DNA from: Agromyces seonyuensis
GTDB lineage: Bacteria > Actinomycetota > Actinomycetes > Actinomycetales > Microbacteriaceae
Length of the DNA: 64,000 nt
Direction: 5' to 3'
Assembly (NCBI RefSeq): GCF_009789225.1
Contig: NZ_WSTA01000004.1
Location: 16,975-80,974 of the forward strand
Made by a program: the position numbers and the translations under genes. Below the pieces are notes generated by a model. That model was given only the letters and a program-made list of their open reading frames with translations. It ran no database searches and was not told the origin of the DNA. Shown here piece by piece: positions 28,321-37,130 of the stretch. Within the stretch, counting starts at the first letter, position 1, and each line of letters begins with the position of its first letter.

Positions 28321-29463
28321 ATGTCTTCGAGATTCCGACGTTCCGTCCTGTCCATCGCGGCGATCGCCGCCGCCGCCGCGCTCGCCGGCTGCGCGGCCGC
28401 AGTGCCCACCGGCACGGGGGTCCGGGCCGATGCGGCCGTGTCGCGCGAGGCGGAGTGCGCCGGCTCGCAGACGCCGTTCGCCGAGCTCGCGTTCGCCGCC
28501 GACCCGAAGGCCTTCGAGGGCCCGTCGACGGCGTGCCTCGAGGACACGAGCCTGCCCGTCGTCGACTCCGACGAGTCGCCGGCTCTGCCCGCGACGGTCA
28601 TCGACGTCGACGGCCACGAGGTCGAGATCGCCTCGATCGAACGCATCCTCCCGCTCGACATCACGGGCTCGATCGCCGCGACCGTCTTCAGCCTCGGGCT
28701 CGGCGAGCACGTCGTCGGCCGCGACTCCTCGACCGGCTTCCCCGAGGCGGCCGACCTCCCCGAGGTCACCCAGGGCGGCCACTCGCTCTCGGCCGAGACG
28801 ATCCTGAGCCTCGATCCGACCGTCGTCATCACCGACACGACGCTCGGTCCCCGCGACGTGCTCGAACAGCTCCGCGACGCGGGCATCCCGCTCGTGATCG
28901 TCACGAAGGAGCGCTCGGTCGAGCTCATCGACGACCTCGTCGTGCAGGTCGCAGACGCGCTCGGGGTCCCCGGGCGCGGAGCCCAGCTCGTCGCGGAGAC
29001 CCAGAATCGGCTGGACGCCGTCTCGGCCGCGATCGACGACGCGATCCCCGCCGACGCCGCCGACCGGCCGAGGATGCTCTTCCTCTACGTCCGCGGCACC
29101 GCGAACGTCTACTACCTCTTCGGCGAGGAGTCCGGCGCGGATTCCCTGATCGACGCGGTCGGCGGCGTCGACGTCGCCGAGGAGATCGGTTGGACGGGCA
29201 TGAAGCCCATCACCGCCGAAGCGCTCGTGCAGGCCGCCCCCGACCTCGTGCTCGTCATGACCCACGGGCTCGAGTCCACCGGCGGCGTCGACGGCCTGCT
29301 CGACCGCGTGCCCGCCCTCGCGGCGACGCCGGCCGGCGAGCACCGCCGCATCGTCGACATGGCCGACAGCGAGGTGCTGAGCTTCGGCCCGCGCGCGCCC
29401 GAGATCATCGAGGCGCTCGCTCGCGCGATCTACGCCCCCGCCGACTCCGGTCCGCTCCAGTGA
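28321..29463 (+). CDS. hmuT: Haem ABC transporter substrate-binding lipoprotein
   Basis: This 380-residue lipoprotein collects haem outside the membrane and delivers it to HmuU. It has a lipoprotein signal with lipobox LAGC, then a Fe3+/haem-binding fold with the segment VIDVDGHEVEI, DITGSIAATVFSLGL near residue 110, His154 in QGGHS and Tyr264-Tyr265 in ANVYYL. In corynebacterial HmuT one His and one Tyr bind haem, and these are the likely counterparts. Its TGA overlaps the GTG of the permease. The ATG follows directly on a DtxR-like box, with no ribosome-binding site. Confidence 0.93.
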   Translation: MSSRFRRSVLSIAAIAAAAALAGCAAAVPTGTGVRADAAVSREAECAGSQTPFAELAFAADPKAFEGPSTACLEDTSLPVVDSDESPALPATVIDVDGHEVEIASIERILPLDITGSIAATVFSLGLGEHVVGRDSSTGFPEAADLPEVTQGGHSLSAETILSLDPTVVITDTTLGPRDVLEQLRDAGIPLVIVTKERSVELIDDLVVQVADALGVPGRGAQLVAETQNRLDAVSAAIDDAIPADAADRPRMLFLYVRGTANVYYLFGEESGADSLIDAVGGVDVAEEIGWTGMKPITAEALVQAAPDLVLVMTHGLESTGGVDGLLDRVPALAATPAGEHRRIVDMADSEVLSFGPRAPEIIEALARAIYAPADSGPLQ

Positions 29464-30653
29464 GCGCGCAGGACGCCGCGCCCCGCACCGACGAGCGGCC
29501 GGTCGGCGAGTCGGCGGATGCTCCGCCCGCTGCGAGCGCCGTCGGCGAAGTCGCCCCCGCGGCGAGTCGCGACCCCGACCGCCCGTCGACTGCGGACCCC
29601 GCGGCGCCGACCAGCCGCGGCACGGCCGCGCGCCGCGTCATCCTCTTCACCGGGCTCGCCCTCGCCCTCGTCGCCGTCGCGGTCGTCGCCGCGATGAGCG
29701 GCCAACTGCACCTGCCGGCGGGCGAGGTCTGGAACTCGATCCTCCGCGCGCTCGGCCTCACCGACGTGCCCGAGTCGGTGCCAAACGCCGACGCCGCGCT
29801 CTGGACCATCCGCTTCCCGCGCATCGTCATGGCGATCCTCATCGGCGCCGCCCTCGCCGTCGCCGGCACGATCATGCAGGCCGTCTTCTCCAACCCGCTC
29901 GCCGAGCCGGGCGTCGTCGGCGTCTCGTCGGGCGCCGCGCTCGGCGCCGCCGCCGCGATCGTCTTCGGCTGGACCGCCGCGGGCGACTGGGTCACGGCCG
30001 CGATCGCGTTCGGCACCGGCATCCTGACGACCTTCGCCGTCTACTTCGCGAGCCGCTCCGGCGGGCGCACCGAGGTCGTGACCCTCGTGCTCACGGGCAT
30101 CGCGGTGAACGCGTTCGCGTCCGGCGGCCTGGCCCTGCTCACGTTCCTCGGCGACAACCAGAGCCGCGAGGAGATCGTGTTCTGGCAGCTCGGCTCCCTC
30201 AACGGCGCGCGCTGGGAGGAGGTTCAGGTGATGCTCCCGGTGATCGCCGCGGCGCTCGTCGCCGGCTTCGCGCTCGCCCGGCGCCTCGACCTGTTCTCCC
30301 TCGGCGAGCGCGGCGCCCGCCACCTCGGCGTGAACGTCGAGCGCACGCGCGTGATCTCGATCGTCGTCGTCGCCGTGCTCACCGGCGCGGCCGTCGCGTT
30401 CGCCGGCATCATCGGCTTCGTCGGCCTGATCGTGCCGCACCTCATGCGGATGGTCATCGGGCCCTCGCACCGCGGCCTCATCGCCGCCTCCGCACTCGGC
30501 GGCGCGCTGCTGCTGCTGACCGCCGACCTCGTCGCCCGCACCGCCGTGCCGATGGCGGACCTGCCCATCGGCATGCTCACGAGCCTCGTGGGCGGACCGT
30601 TCTTCTTCTGGTTGCTCCGGCGCCAGCGTCGCAAGTCGGGAGGGTGGGGATGA
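29460..30653 (+). CDS. hmuU: Haem ABC transporter permease (FecCD family)
   Basis: This 397-residue membrane protein forms the import channel for haem. It begins with about 60 Pro/Ala-rich cytoplasmic residues, longer than usual, followed by the FecCD core of about ten helices: RFPRIVMAILIGAALAVAGTIMQAVFSNPLAEP near residue 120 and the coupling region GFVGLIVPHLMR near 320. The GTG start overlaps the hmuT stop by four bases, and its own stop overlaps the start of hmuV, so all three are coupled. Confidence 0.94.
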   Translation: MSAQDAAPRTDERPVGESADAPPAASAVGEVAPAASRDPDRPSTADPAAPTSRGTAARRVILFTGLALALVAVAVVAAMSGQLHLPAGEVWNSILRALGLTDVPESVPNADAALWTIRFPRIVMAILIGAALAVAGTIMQAVFSNPLAEPGVVGVSSGAALGAAAAIVFGWTAAGDWVTAAIAFGTGILTTFAVYFASRSGGRTEVVTLVLTGIAVNAFASGGLALLTFLGDNQSREEIVFWQLGSLNGARWEEVQVMLPVIAAALVAGFALARRLDLFSLGERGARHLGVNVERTRVISIVVVAVLTGAAVAFAGIIGFVGLIVPHLMRMVIGPSHRGLIAASALGGALLLLTADLVARTAVPMADLPIGMLTSLVGGPFFFWLLRRQRRKSGGWG

Positions 30654-31489
30654 GCCCGATCAGGATGCCTCGCGGCGACGCCGCGCCCGCGGCGACGGTC
30701 GCCCCCGGACCGGGCGGCGTCGCCGCAGCGCTCGAAGCCGTCGGCGCGCGGGTCGTCGTCGAGGGCGCCGTGCTGCTCGACGGCGTCGACTTCACCGCCC
30801 ACCCGGGGCGGGTGCACTCCCTCATCGGTCCGAACGGCGCCGGCAAGTCGACGCTGCTCGGGGTGCTCGCCGGCGACCGCGCGGCGACGGCGGGCGAGGT
30901 CCGGCTGGGCGGACGGCCCCTCGCGGACATCCACCTGCGCGACCTCGCGCGCGAACGCGCGGTGCTCACCCAGGAGCACGCCGTGACCTTCCCGTTCCCG
31001 GCCCGCGAGATCGTCGAGATGGGCCGCCACCCGTGGGCGAAGACGCCCGCAGAAGACGACGACGAGCGGATGATCGCCGAGGCGATGCGGCTGACCGACG
31101 TCGCCCACCTCGCCGAGCGCACCCTGCCGAGCCTCTCGGGCGGCGAACGGGCGCGCGTCGCCCTCGCGCGGGTGCTCGCGCAGGCGACGCCGATCCTGCT
31201 GCTCGACGAGCCGACCGCCGCCCTCGACCTCAAGCATCAGGAGGACGTGCTGCGGCTCGCGCGGGAGCGCGCGACGGCGGGCGCCACCGTCGTGGTCGTG
31301 CTGCACGACCTGGGCCTCGCCGCGGCCTACTCCGACGACGTGACCCTCATCGCGCACGGCGCCGTCGTCGCGACGGGCGCGCCGTCCGATGTGCTGACCG
31401 CCGAGCGCATCGAGGCCGTCTACGGGCAGCCGGTCGAGGTGCTCCCGCACCCGCGCACGGGGGTGCCGCTCATCCTGCCGATCCGCTGA
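30650..31489 (+). CDS. hmuV: Haem ABC transporter ATP-binding protein
   Basis: This 279-residue ATPase powers haem import. Walker A GPNGAGKST is near residues 61-69, the Q-loop in LTQEHAV, the signature LSGGE near 161, Walker B LLLDEP near 182 and the switch His in LHDLG near 217. ATG 30650 has GGGAGG about seven bases ahead and overlaps the hmuU stop; GTG 30644 would add two residues. It ends the hmuTUV operon and faces a convergent GNAT gene. Confidence 0.95.
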   Translation: MSPIRMPRGDAAPAATVAPGPGGVAAALEAVGARVVVEGAVLLDGVDFTAHPGRVHSLIGPNGAGKSTLLGVLAGDRAATAGEVRLGGRPLADIHLRDLARERAVLTQEHAVTFPFPAREIVEMGRHPWAKTPAEDDDERMIAEAMRLTDVAHLAERTLPSLSGGERARVALARVLAQATPILLLDEPTAALDLKHQEDVLRLARERATAGATVVVVLHDLGLAAAYSDDVTLIAHGAVVATGAPSDVLTAERIEAVYGQPVEVLPHPRTGVPLILPIR

Positions 31490-31536
31490 GACCCCGCCGA
31501 GGGCTGCGCACAGCCGGGATTTCACCGCCCCGGGCG

Positions 31537-32025
31537 TCAGCGCACCATGCGGATCTCGGCGAGGTCCTCGATCTCGGGGTCGATGACGCGTTCGCCGTCG
31601 GGTTCGAAGCCGTGCTTGCGGTAGAAGGCGATGGCGCGCACGTTCCGCTCGGCGACCCACAGCGAGGCCGGGCGGCCGTCGAGCGCCGCGTCGAGCAGCG
31701 CGGCGCCGAGACCGGTGCCGTAGGTCTCGGGCAGCGTGTAGAGCAGTCCGAGCTCGGTGTCGCGCACGGGATGCTCGTCGCCGCACGGCCGAGCGACCGC
31801 GAAGCCGACGACCCGGCCGTCGAGCTCCGCGACCGGCACGTGGTGGCCGCGCTCGATCGCACCGCGCCAGATCGCAGCGGTGTCGGGCAGGTCCGCGAGG
31901 AACGCGGCCGAGAGCATCCCCGCGTACGCGACCCGCCACGACGCGATGCGCACGTCGCTGATCGCCTCGGCATCGGCGGGGACGGCGGCGCGGACGGTGA
32001 ACGCGGGGACCGGTGCATCGGGCAT
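31537..32025 (-). CDS. GNAT-family N-acetyltransferase
   Basis: This 162-residue protein has the GNAT core: FTVRAAVPADAEAI at the start, VAELDGRVVGFAVARP as strands 2-3, the acetyl-CoA loop ETYGTGLGAALL near residue 105 and NVRAIAFYRKHGFEP near 135. It probably acetylates an amine on a small molecule or peptide; the substrate is unknown. The ATG is seven bases after TACCGT with no ribosome-binding site, suggesting a leaderless transcript. It converges on hmuV. Confidence 0.87.
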   Translation of the reverse strand: MPDAPVPAFTVRAAVPADAEAISDVRIASWRVAYAGMLSAAFLADLPDTAAIWRGAIERGHHVPVAELDGRVVGFAVARPCGDEHPVRDTELGLLYTLPETYGTGLGAALLDAALDGRPASLWVAERNVRAIAFYRKHGFEPDGERVIDPEIEDLAEIRMVR

Positions 32026-32032
32026 GGGGGCG

Positions 32033-32038
32033 ACGGTA
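32033..32038 (-). promoter_or_regulatory. -10 box for the leaderless GNAT gene
   Basis: TACCGT on the minus strand ends seven bases before ATG 32025. Confidence 0.5.
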
Positions 32039-32119
32039 TCGGCCCGCGCGCGGCTCACGCCAGCAGGACGATCCGCGGGCACGAGAGCAGCGCGCCTCTG
32101 CCCAGTGCCACGCCGGCGC

Positions 32120-32509
32120 TCAGCGGACGCGGTCGATGAGCGGGACGAGGCCGGTGAGGTCGGCGCGGGTGCCGGAGGCGCGGATGCGGCCGTCGGCGCG
32201 GGCATCCGCCCAGCCCTCGTCGCCCACGGCGAGCGCGAGCCAGGTCGCTGGGTCGGTCTCGACGACGTTCGGGGGAGTGCCACGCGTGTGCCGCGGGCCC
32301 TCGACGCACTGCACGGCGCCGAACGGCGGCACCCGCACCTCGACGCTGTTGCCGGGCGCCTGCTCGGCGAGCAGTTGGAGGGTGTACCGCACGGCGAGGG
32401 CGAGGGTGTCTCGATCCACCGCGGTGCCGGAGCCGGCCGTGCCGTCCGCCGTCGCCCACGCGCGCACGGCGTCGCGCCCCTCGACATCCGCGATTCGTGC
32501 TCTGGCCAT
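32120..32509 (-). CDS. Sterol-carrier-like small protein (Rv0807-type)
   Basis: This 129-residue protein begins MARARIADVEGRDAVRAW and has LALAVRYTLQLLAEQAPGNSVE and VRVPPFGAVQC, which I recognise from the actinobacterial sterol carrier family protein that sits beside purF/purM in mycobacteria (Rv0807-like). The function is unknown. The last part (DPATWLALAVGDEGW) resembles the SCP2-type lipid-binding fold. Here it diverges from purD, keeping the association with purine genes. A GGGAGG site lies about nine bases before the ATG. Confidence 0.7.
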   Translation of the reverse strand: MARARIADVEGRDAVRAWATADGTAGSGTAVDRDTLALAVRYTLQLLAEQAPGNSVEVRVPPFGAVQCVEGPRHTRGTPPNVVETDPATWLALAVGDEGWADARADGRIRASGTRADLTGLVPLIDRVR

Positions 32510-32636
32510 TCCCCCATCCTCCCAGCCGCGAGCGGACGCCGGGTGCGGCGCGGGGTGCCTCGCGGGTCCGCACCCGGGGTCCGCTCTCGACGGCGATCGC
32601 CGCCCGACGGCGCGTGGCCCCGCGAGCGGGCCGGGG

Positions 32637-32642
32637 TAGCCT
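32637..32642 (+). promoter_or_regulatory. -10 box for leaderless purD
   Basis: TAGCCT, preceded by CCGGGG, ends six bases before GTG 32649. No ribosome-binding site lies between. Confidence 0.6.
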
Positions 32643-32648
32643 TGCCGG

Positions 32649-33959
<1,311 letters not shown>

Positions 33960-33976
33960 ACGCAAGGGTGATGAGG

Positions 33977-34924
33977 ATGACCGACGAGACCGAACTCTCC
34001 GCCGCCGGCTGGACCCACGTCGCGAGCGGCAAGGTGCGCGACCTCTACGTGCCGACGTCGACGCTCGACGACGACGACACCTGGACGGGCGACCCGCTGC
34101 GCACCTCCCCGATCGTGCTCGTCGTCGCGAGCGACCGCGTGAGCGCGTTCGACTGCGTGCTCGAGCCCGCGATCCCCGGCAAGGGCGCCCTGCTGACGGC
34201 GCTCACCCGTTGGTGGTTCGACCGCCTCCCCGACGTGCCGAACCACCTCGCCGAGCCGCTCGACGATCGCTGGCAGTCGTTCCTGCCCGAGATCCCGGCG
34301 TCCGTCGCCGACCGGGCCATGCTCGCCCGCACCCTCGACATGTTCCCGATCGAGTGCGTCGTGCGCGGCTACCTCACCGGCTCCGGCTGGAAGGAGTACG
34401 TCGCCACCGGCGCGATCGGCGGGCTCGTGCTGCCCGAGGGCCTGAGCGACGGCGATCGCCTGCCCGAGCCGATCTTCACCCCGGCCTGGAAGGCACCGCA
34501 GGGCGAGCACGACGAGAACATCTCCTACGAGCGCATGGAGGAGATCGTCGGCGAGGTCGTCGCGGCGCAGCTGCGCGAGCTCTCGCTGCACGTCTTCGCC
34601 GAGGCTTCGGCGATCGCCGAGGAGCGCGGCGTCATCCTCGCCGACACGAAGTTCGAGTTCGGCGCCGACCGCGAGACCGGCATCGTCACGCTCGGCGACG
34701 AGGTGCTGACGAGCGACTCGAGCCGCTACTGGGATGCCGAGGCCTACGTGGGCGCGCCCTCGAAGGAGCTGCGGCTCGCGAGCTTCGACAAGCAGATCGT
34801 GCGCAACTGGCTCTCGGCGAACTGGGACCAGCACGAGTCGGAGGAGCCGCCGGTGCTGCCCGCCGAGATCGTGGCGAAGACCGCCGATCGCTACCGCGCA
34901 CTGCTGGACCGGCTGCAGGGCTGA
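33977..34924 (+). CDS. purC: Phosphoribosylaminoimidazole-succinocarboxamide synthase (SAICAR synthetase)
   Basis: This 315-residue enzyme condenses CAIR with aspartate. Signatures are HVASGKVRDLY near the start (ATP-binding loop), VASDRVSAFDC near residue 48, IECVVRGYLTGSGWKEY near 110, and LADTKFEFG near 215. The length matches the longer SAICAR synthetases of actinomycetes and eukaryotes. ATG 33977 is used, with AAGGG eight bases ahead; ATG 33971 would add two residues. The gene ends 2-3 bases before a repeat cluster. Confidence 0.96.
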   Translation: MTDETELSAAGWTHVASGKVRDLYVPTSTLDDDDTWTGDPLRTSPIVLVVASDRVSAFDCVLEPAIPGKGALLTALTRWWFDRLPDVPNHLAEPLDDRWQSFLPEIPASVADRAMLARTLDMFPIECVVRGYLTGSGWKEYVATGAIGGLVLPEGLSDGDRLPEPIFTPAWKAPQGEHDENISYERMEEIVGEVVAAQLRELSLHVFAEASAIAEERGVILADTKFEFGADRETGIVTLGDEVLTSDSSRYWDAEAYVGAPSKELRLASFDKQIVRNWLSANWDQHESEEPPVLPAEIVAKTADRYRALLDRLQG

Positions 34925-34927
34925 CCC

Positions 34928-35247
34928 GCCGGTCGAGTAGCGCGCGTATCGAGACCCGTCGGTCGAGCGAAGCGTATCGAGACCCGCCGGTCGAGTAGCG
35001 AAGCGTATCGAGACCCTGCTGGACGCTCGCCCGCTCCGGCAGGTCAGCGCACCAGGTCTCGATACGCTCCTTCGTCGCTACTCGACCGACGGGAGGCGAG
35101 CCGTCGGTCGAGTAGCGAAGCGTATCGAGACCCGTCGGTCGAGTAGCGAAGCGTATCGAGACCCCGCAAGATGCCCTCCCCGCTCCGGCAGGTCGGCGCA
35201 CAAGGTCTCGATACGCTCCTTCGTCGCTACTCGACCAACGAAAACCG
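34928..35247. repeat. Palindromic repeat cluster B (purC-VOC gap)
   Basis: This 386-base space between purC and the dioxygenase gene is nearly filled by repeats. Three direct GGTCGAGTAGCG...TATCGAGACC units open the cluster. Two larger composites follow, each a direct unit, a ~45-base spacer containing CGCTCCGGCAGGTC, then an inverted GGTCTCGATACGCTCC...CTACTCGACC unit (about 34989-35089 and 35132-35240). Each composite can fold into one long hairpin. Only the last ~60 bases before the next gene are free of repeats. Confidence 0.9.
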
Positions 35248-35288
35248 ACCGACGGATCGGGAATGTTCTCAGGTGCGTCGCGTTGAAT

Positions 35289-35304
35289 ACTTGTACCTGC
35301 AAGT
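35289..35304. promoter_or_regulatory. Inverted repeat before the VOC dioxygenase gene
   Basis: ACTTG-TACCTG-CAAGT is a 5+5 inverted repeat ending six bases before the ATG at 35311, in an unusually AT-rich 25-base stretch. MarR- or HxlR-type repressors of quinone and catechol responses bind similar sites, but no such regulator gene is adjacent. Confidence 0.4.
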
Positions 35305-35310
35305 GATTGG

Positions 35311-36201
35311 ATGCTCCGCATGACCGCCGCGAACCCCGACCTCCTCGCCGCCGACACCGGCATGGGCGCCGTGACCCTGAAGGTCGGCGACCTCGACCGG
35401 ATGATCGCGTACTACCGCGACGCCGTGACGCTCGAGCTGCTGTCGCTGCACGACGGTATCGCCGTGCTCGGCCGCGGCACGACGCCGATCATGATCCTCG
35501 AGCACGCTCCCGAGCTGAAGCACGCCTCCCCGAAGGACGCCGGGCTGTACCACACGGCCATCCTCTTCGACTCGAAGGCGGCGCTCGCGGCCGCGATCTA
35601 CAACGTCGCCGTGCGTCATCCCGGTTCCTTCACGGGCTCCGCCGACCATCTGGTGTCCGAGGCGTTCTACTTCGACGACCCCGAGGGCAACGGCGTCGAG
35701 CTCTACTGGGACCGCGACCGCTCGACCTGGAGCTGGGTGCACGGGCAGATCGAGATGAACTCCCTCTTCCTCGACCCCAACGCCTTCCTCCGCGAGCACC
35801 TCAGCGAAGCGGGGGCCGCCCCCGACGCGAAGCTCGGCGACGCCGTCGTCGGCCACGTGCACCTCTCCGTCGGCAACATCCCCGCCGCCAAGCAGTTCTA
35901 CGTCGAGCAGCTCGGTTTCGAGCAGACCACGATGTTCGGCTCGCAGGCGCTCTTCGTGAGCGCAGGCGGCTACCACCACCACATGGCGATGAACACGTGG
36001 AACAGCGCGGGCGCCGGCAAGCGTCGCCCCGTGCTCGGCCTCGGCAAGGTCGAGATCGTCGTCCCGAGCGCCGACGACCTCGGCGCCCTCGGCGAACGGA
36101 TGCGCCACTTCGGCGTGCAGACCGCCGACGACGGACGCACCCTCGCCTTCGAGGACCCGTGGGCCAACGTCATCCAGGTCGAGGGCCCGTCGGTCGAGTA
36201 G
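35311..36201 (+). CDS. VOC-family extradiol dioxygenase/glyoxalase-like protein (CatE-like)
   Basis: This 296-residue protein has two vicinal-oxygen-chelate modules (about 15-135 and 165-290), the layout of CatE-type catechol 2,3-dioxygenases induced by quinones in Bacillus. The second module offers metal-ligand candidates: His in GHVHLSVGN near 180, HHH in YHHHMAMNTW near 225 and a Glu in AFEDPW near 285. The first module has FYFDDPEGNGVELYWDR. The C-terminal residues PSVE and the TAG stop are read from a palindromic repeat, so the native end may have been replaced. ATG 35320 is an alternative start. Confidence 0.8.
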   Translation: MLRMTAANPDLLAADTGMGAVTLKVGDLDRMIAYYRDAVTLELLSLHDGIAVLGRGTTPIMILEHAPELKHASPKDAGLYHTAILFDSKAALAAAIYNVAVRHPGSFTGSADHLVSEAFYFDDPEGNGVELYWDRDRSTWSWVHGQIEMNSLFLDPNAFLREHLSEAGAAPDAKLGDAVVGHVHLSVGNIPAAKQFYVEQLGFEQTTMFGSQALFVSAGGYHHHMAMNTWNSAGAGKRRPVLGLGKVEIVVPSADDLGALGERMRHFGVQTADDGRTLAFEDPWANVIQVEGPSVE

Positions 36202-36462
36202 CGGAGCGAATCGAAACCCCGCCACCAGGTCTCGATACGCTCCTCCGTCGCTACTCGACCAGCGGGAACGTCTCGATACGCTCCGTCGGTCGAGTAGCGA
36301 AGCGTATCGAAACCCCGTCACCAAGTCTCGATACGCTCCTTCGTCGCTACTCGACCAGCGGGAACGTCTCGATACGCTTCGTCGGTCGAGTAGCGAAGCG
36401 TATCGAGACCCCGTCACCGGGTCTCGATACGCTCCTTCGTCGCTACTCGACCAGCGGGAACG
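36190..36462. repeat. Palindromic repeat cluster C: 96-bp tandem array
   Basis: The GTCTCGATACGCTCC motif recurs at 36229, 36325 and 36421, an exact 96-base period. Each period holds one inverted unit, an AGCGGGAACG linker, a second short CTCGATACG piece, then a direct GGTCGAGTAGCGAAGCG unit. The first direct unit supplies the stop codon of the VOC gene, and the last ends two bases before the stop of the hexapeptide gene. Confidence 0.9.
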
Positions 36463-36464
36463 GC

Positions 36465-37064
36465 CTAGTCGAGGCGGCGATCGTCCGCGTGGCGTGCGAG
36501 GCTGCGCGCGTAGCGCTCGGTGAGCTGCACCATGAGGTCGGGGGTGTCCCGGTCGACGCCGAAGACGTAGCCCGGGAAGTCGAGCTCGCGCTGCGCCTCC
36601 CAGATCGCCTCGTGCTCGTGCGGGGGCAGGATGCGCGTCGGATCGCCGACCGCGACCCACCCGATCGGCACGACGGATCCGGGCTCGAGCTTCGTGCGCA
36701 GGTGCACGATCGCGTTGATGCGCACCTCGCTGCGATCCCCGATCACGGCGCCGTTGAAGATGCGCACGCCGGTCGCGAGGAACACCTCCTCGCCGATCGT
36801 CGCCCCCGACACGCTCGCCATCGGTCCGACGAGCGAATGGTCGCCGATGTGCACCGAGTTCACCGACGTCGCCCGGATGAGGGCGTTCTCCATGACGACG
36901 ACGTGCTCGCCGATGACGATCGGGCCGCCCTCGGCGGAGATCACGGCGCCGTGCAGCACCTGCGCATCGGCGCCGATCGTGACGTCGCCCGAGATCACCG
37001 CGGTGGGCGCGACCACGGCGTCGGGGTGGATGCGGGGCTCGGCCCCGAGATGCTCGAACCGCAT
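36465..37064 (-). CDS. Hexapeptide-repeat protein, gamma-carbonic-anhydrase-like
   Basis: This 199-residue protein folds as a left-handed beta helix: residues ~12-150 are hexapeptide turns such as VISGDVTIGADAQVLHGAVI and VHIGDHSLVGPMASVSGATIG. Its overall form is like gamma-carbonic anhydrases and PaaY/CaiE-type acyltransferases. The usual three metal His are only partly evident (LHGAV, HIGDHS, VHLR), so carbonic anhydrase activity is uncertain. The ATG is six bases after TACGCT, predicting a leaderless mRNA. It diverges from kynureninase with 66 bases between. Confidence 0.78.
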   Translation of the reverse strand: MRFEHLGAEPRIHPDAVVAPTAVISGDVTIGADAQVLHGAVISAEGGPIVIGEHVVVMENALIRATSVNSVHIGDHSLVGPMASVSGATIGEEVFLATGVRIFNGAVIGDRSEVRINAIVHLRTKLEPGSVVPIGWVAVGDPTRILPPHEHEAIWEAQRELDFPGYVFGVDRDTPDLMVQLTERYARSLARHADDRRLD

Positions 37065-37070
37065 GGGCAG

Positions 37071-37076
37071 AGCGTA
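37071..37076 (-). promoter_or_regulatory. -10 box for the leaderless hexapeptide gene
   Basis: TACGCT on the minus strand ends six bases before ATG 37064. Confidence 0.6.
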
Positions 37077-37117
37077 GCCACGGCGCGGCGTCGCCGTGCC
37101 GAACCCGCACCGCGGCC

Positions 37118-37123
37118 TAGGGT
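37118..37123 (+). promoter_or_regulatory. -10 box for leaderless kynureninase
   Basis: TAGGGT ends seven bases before GTG 37131. It lies back-to-back with the hexapeptide-gene box. Confidence 0.5.
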
Positions 37124-37130
37124 GAGCCGC

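Noticed and set aside
28161..28928. Extension of the htaA-like gene across the divergent promoter
   Set aside because: It would overlap the hmuT gene and both iron boxes. A signal peptide and AAGGA site place the start at 28160.
34928..36462. Mobile genetic element or integron carried by the repeats
   Set aside because: No transposase, integrase, recombinase or target-site duplication was found around clusters B and C. They are short noncoding palindromes.
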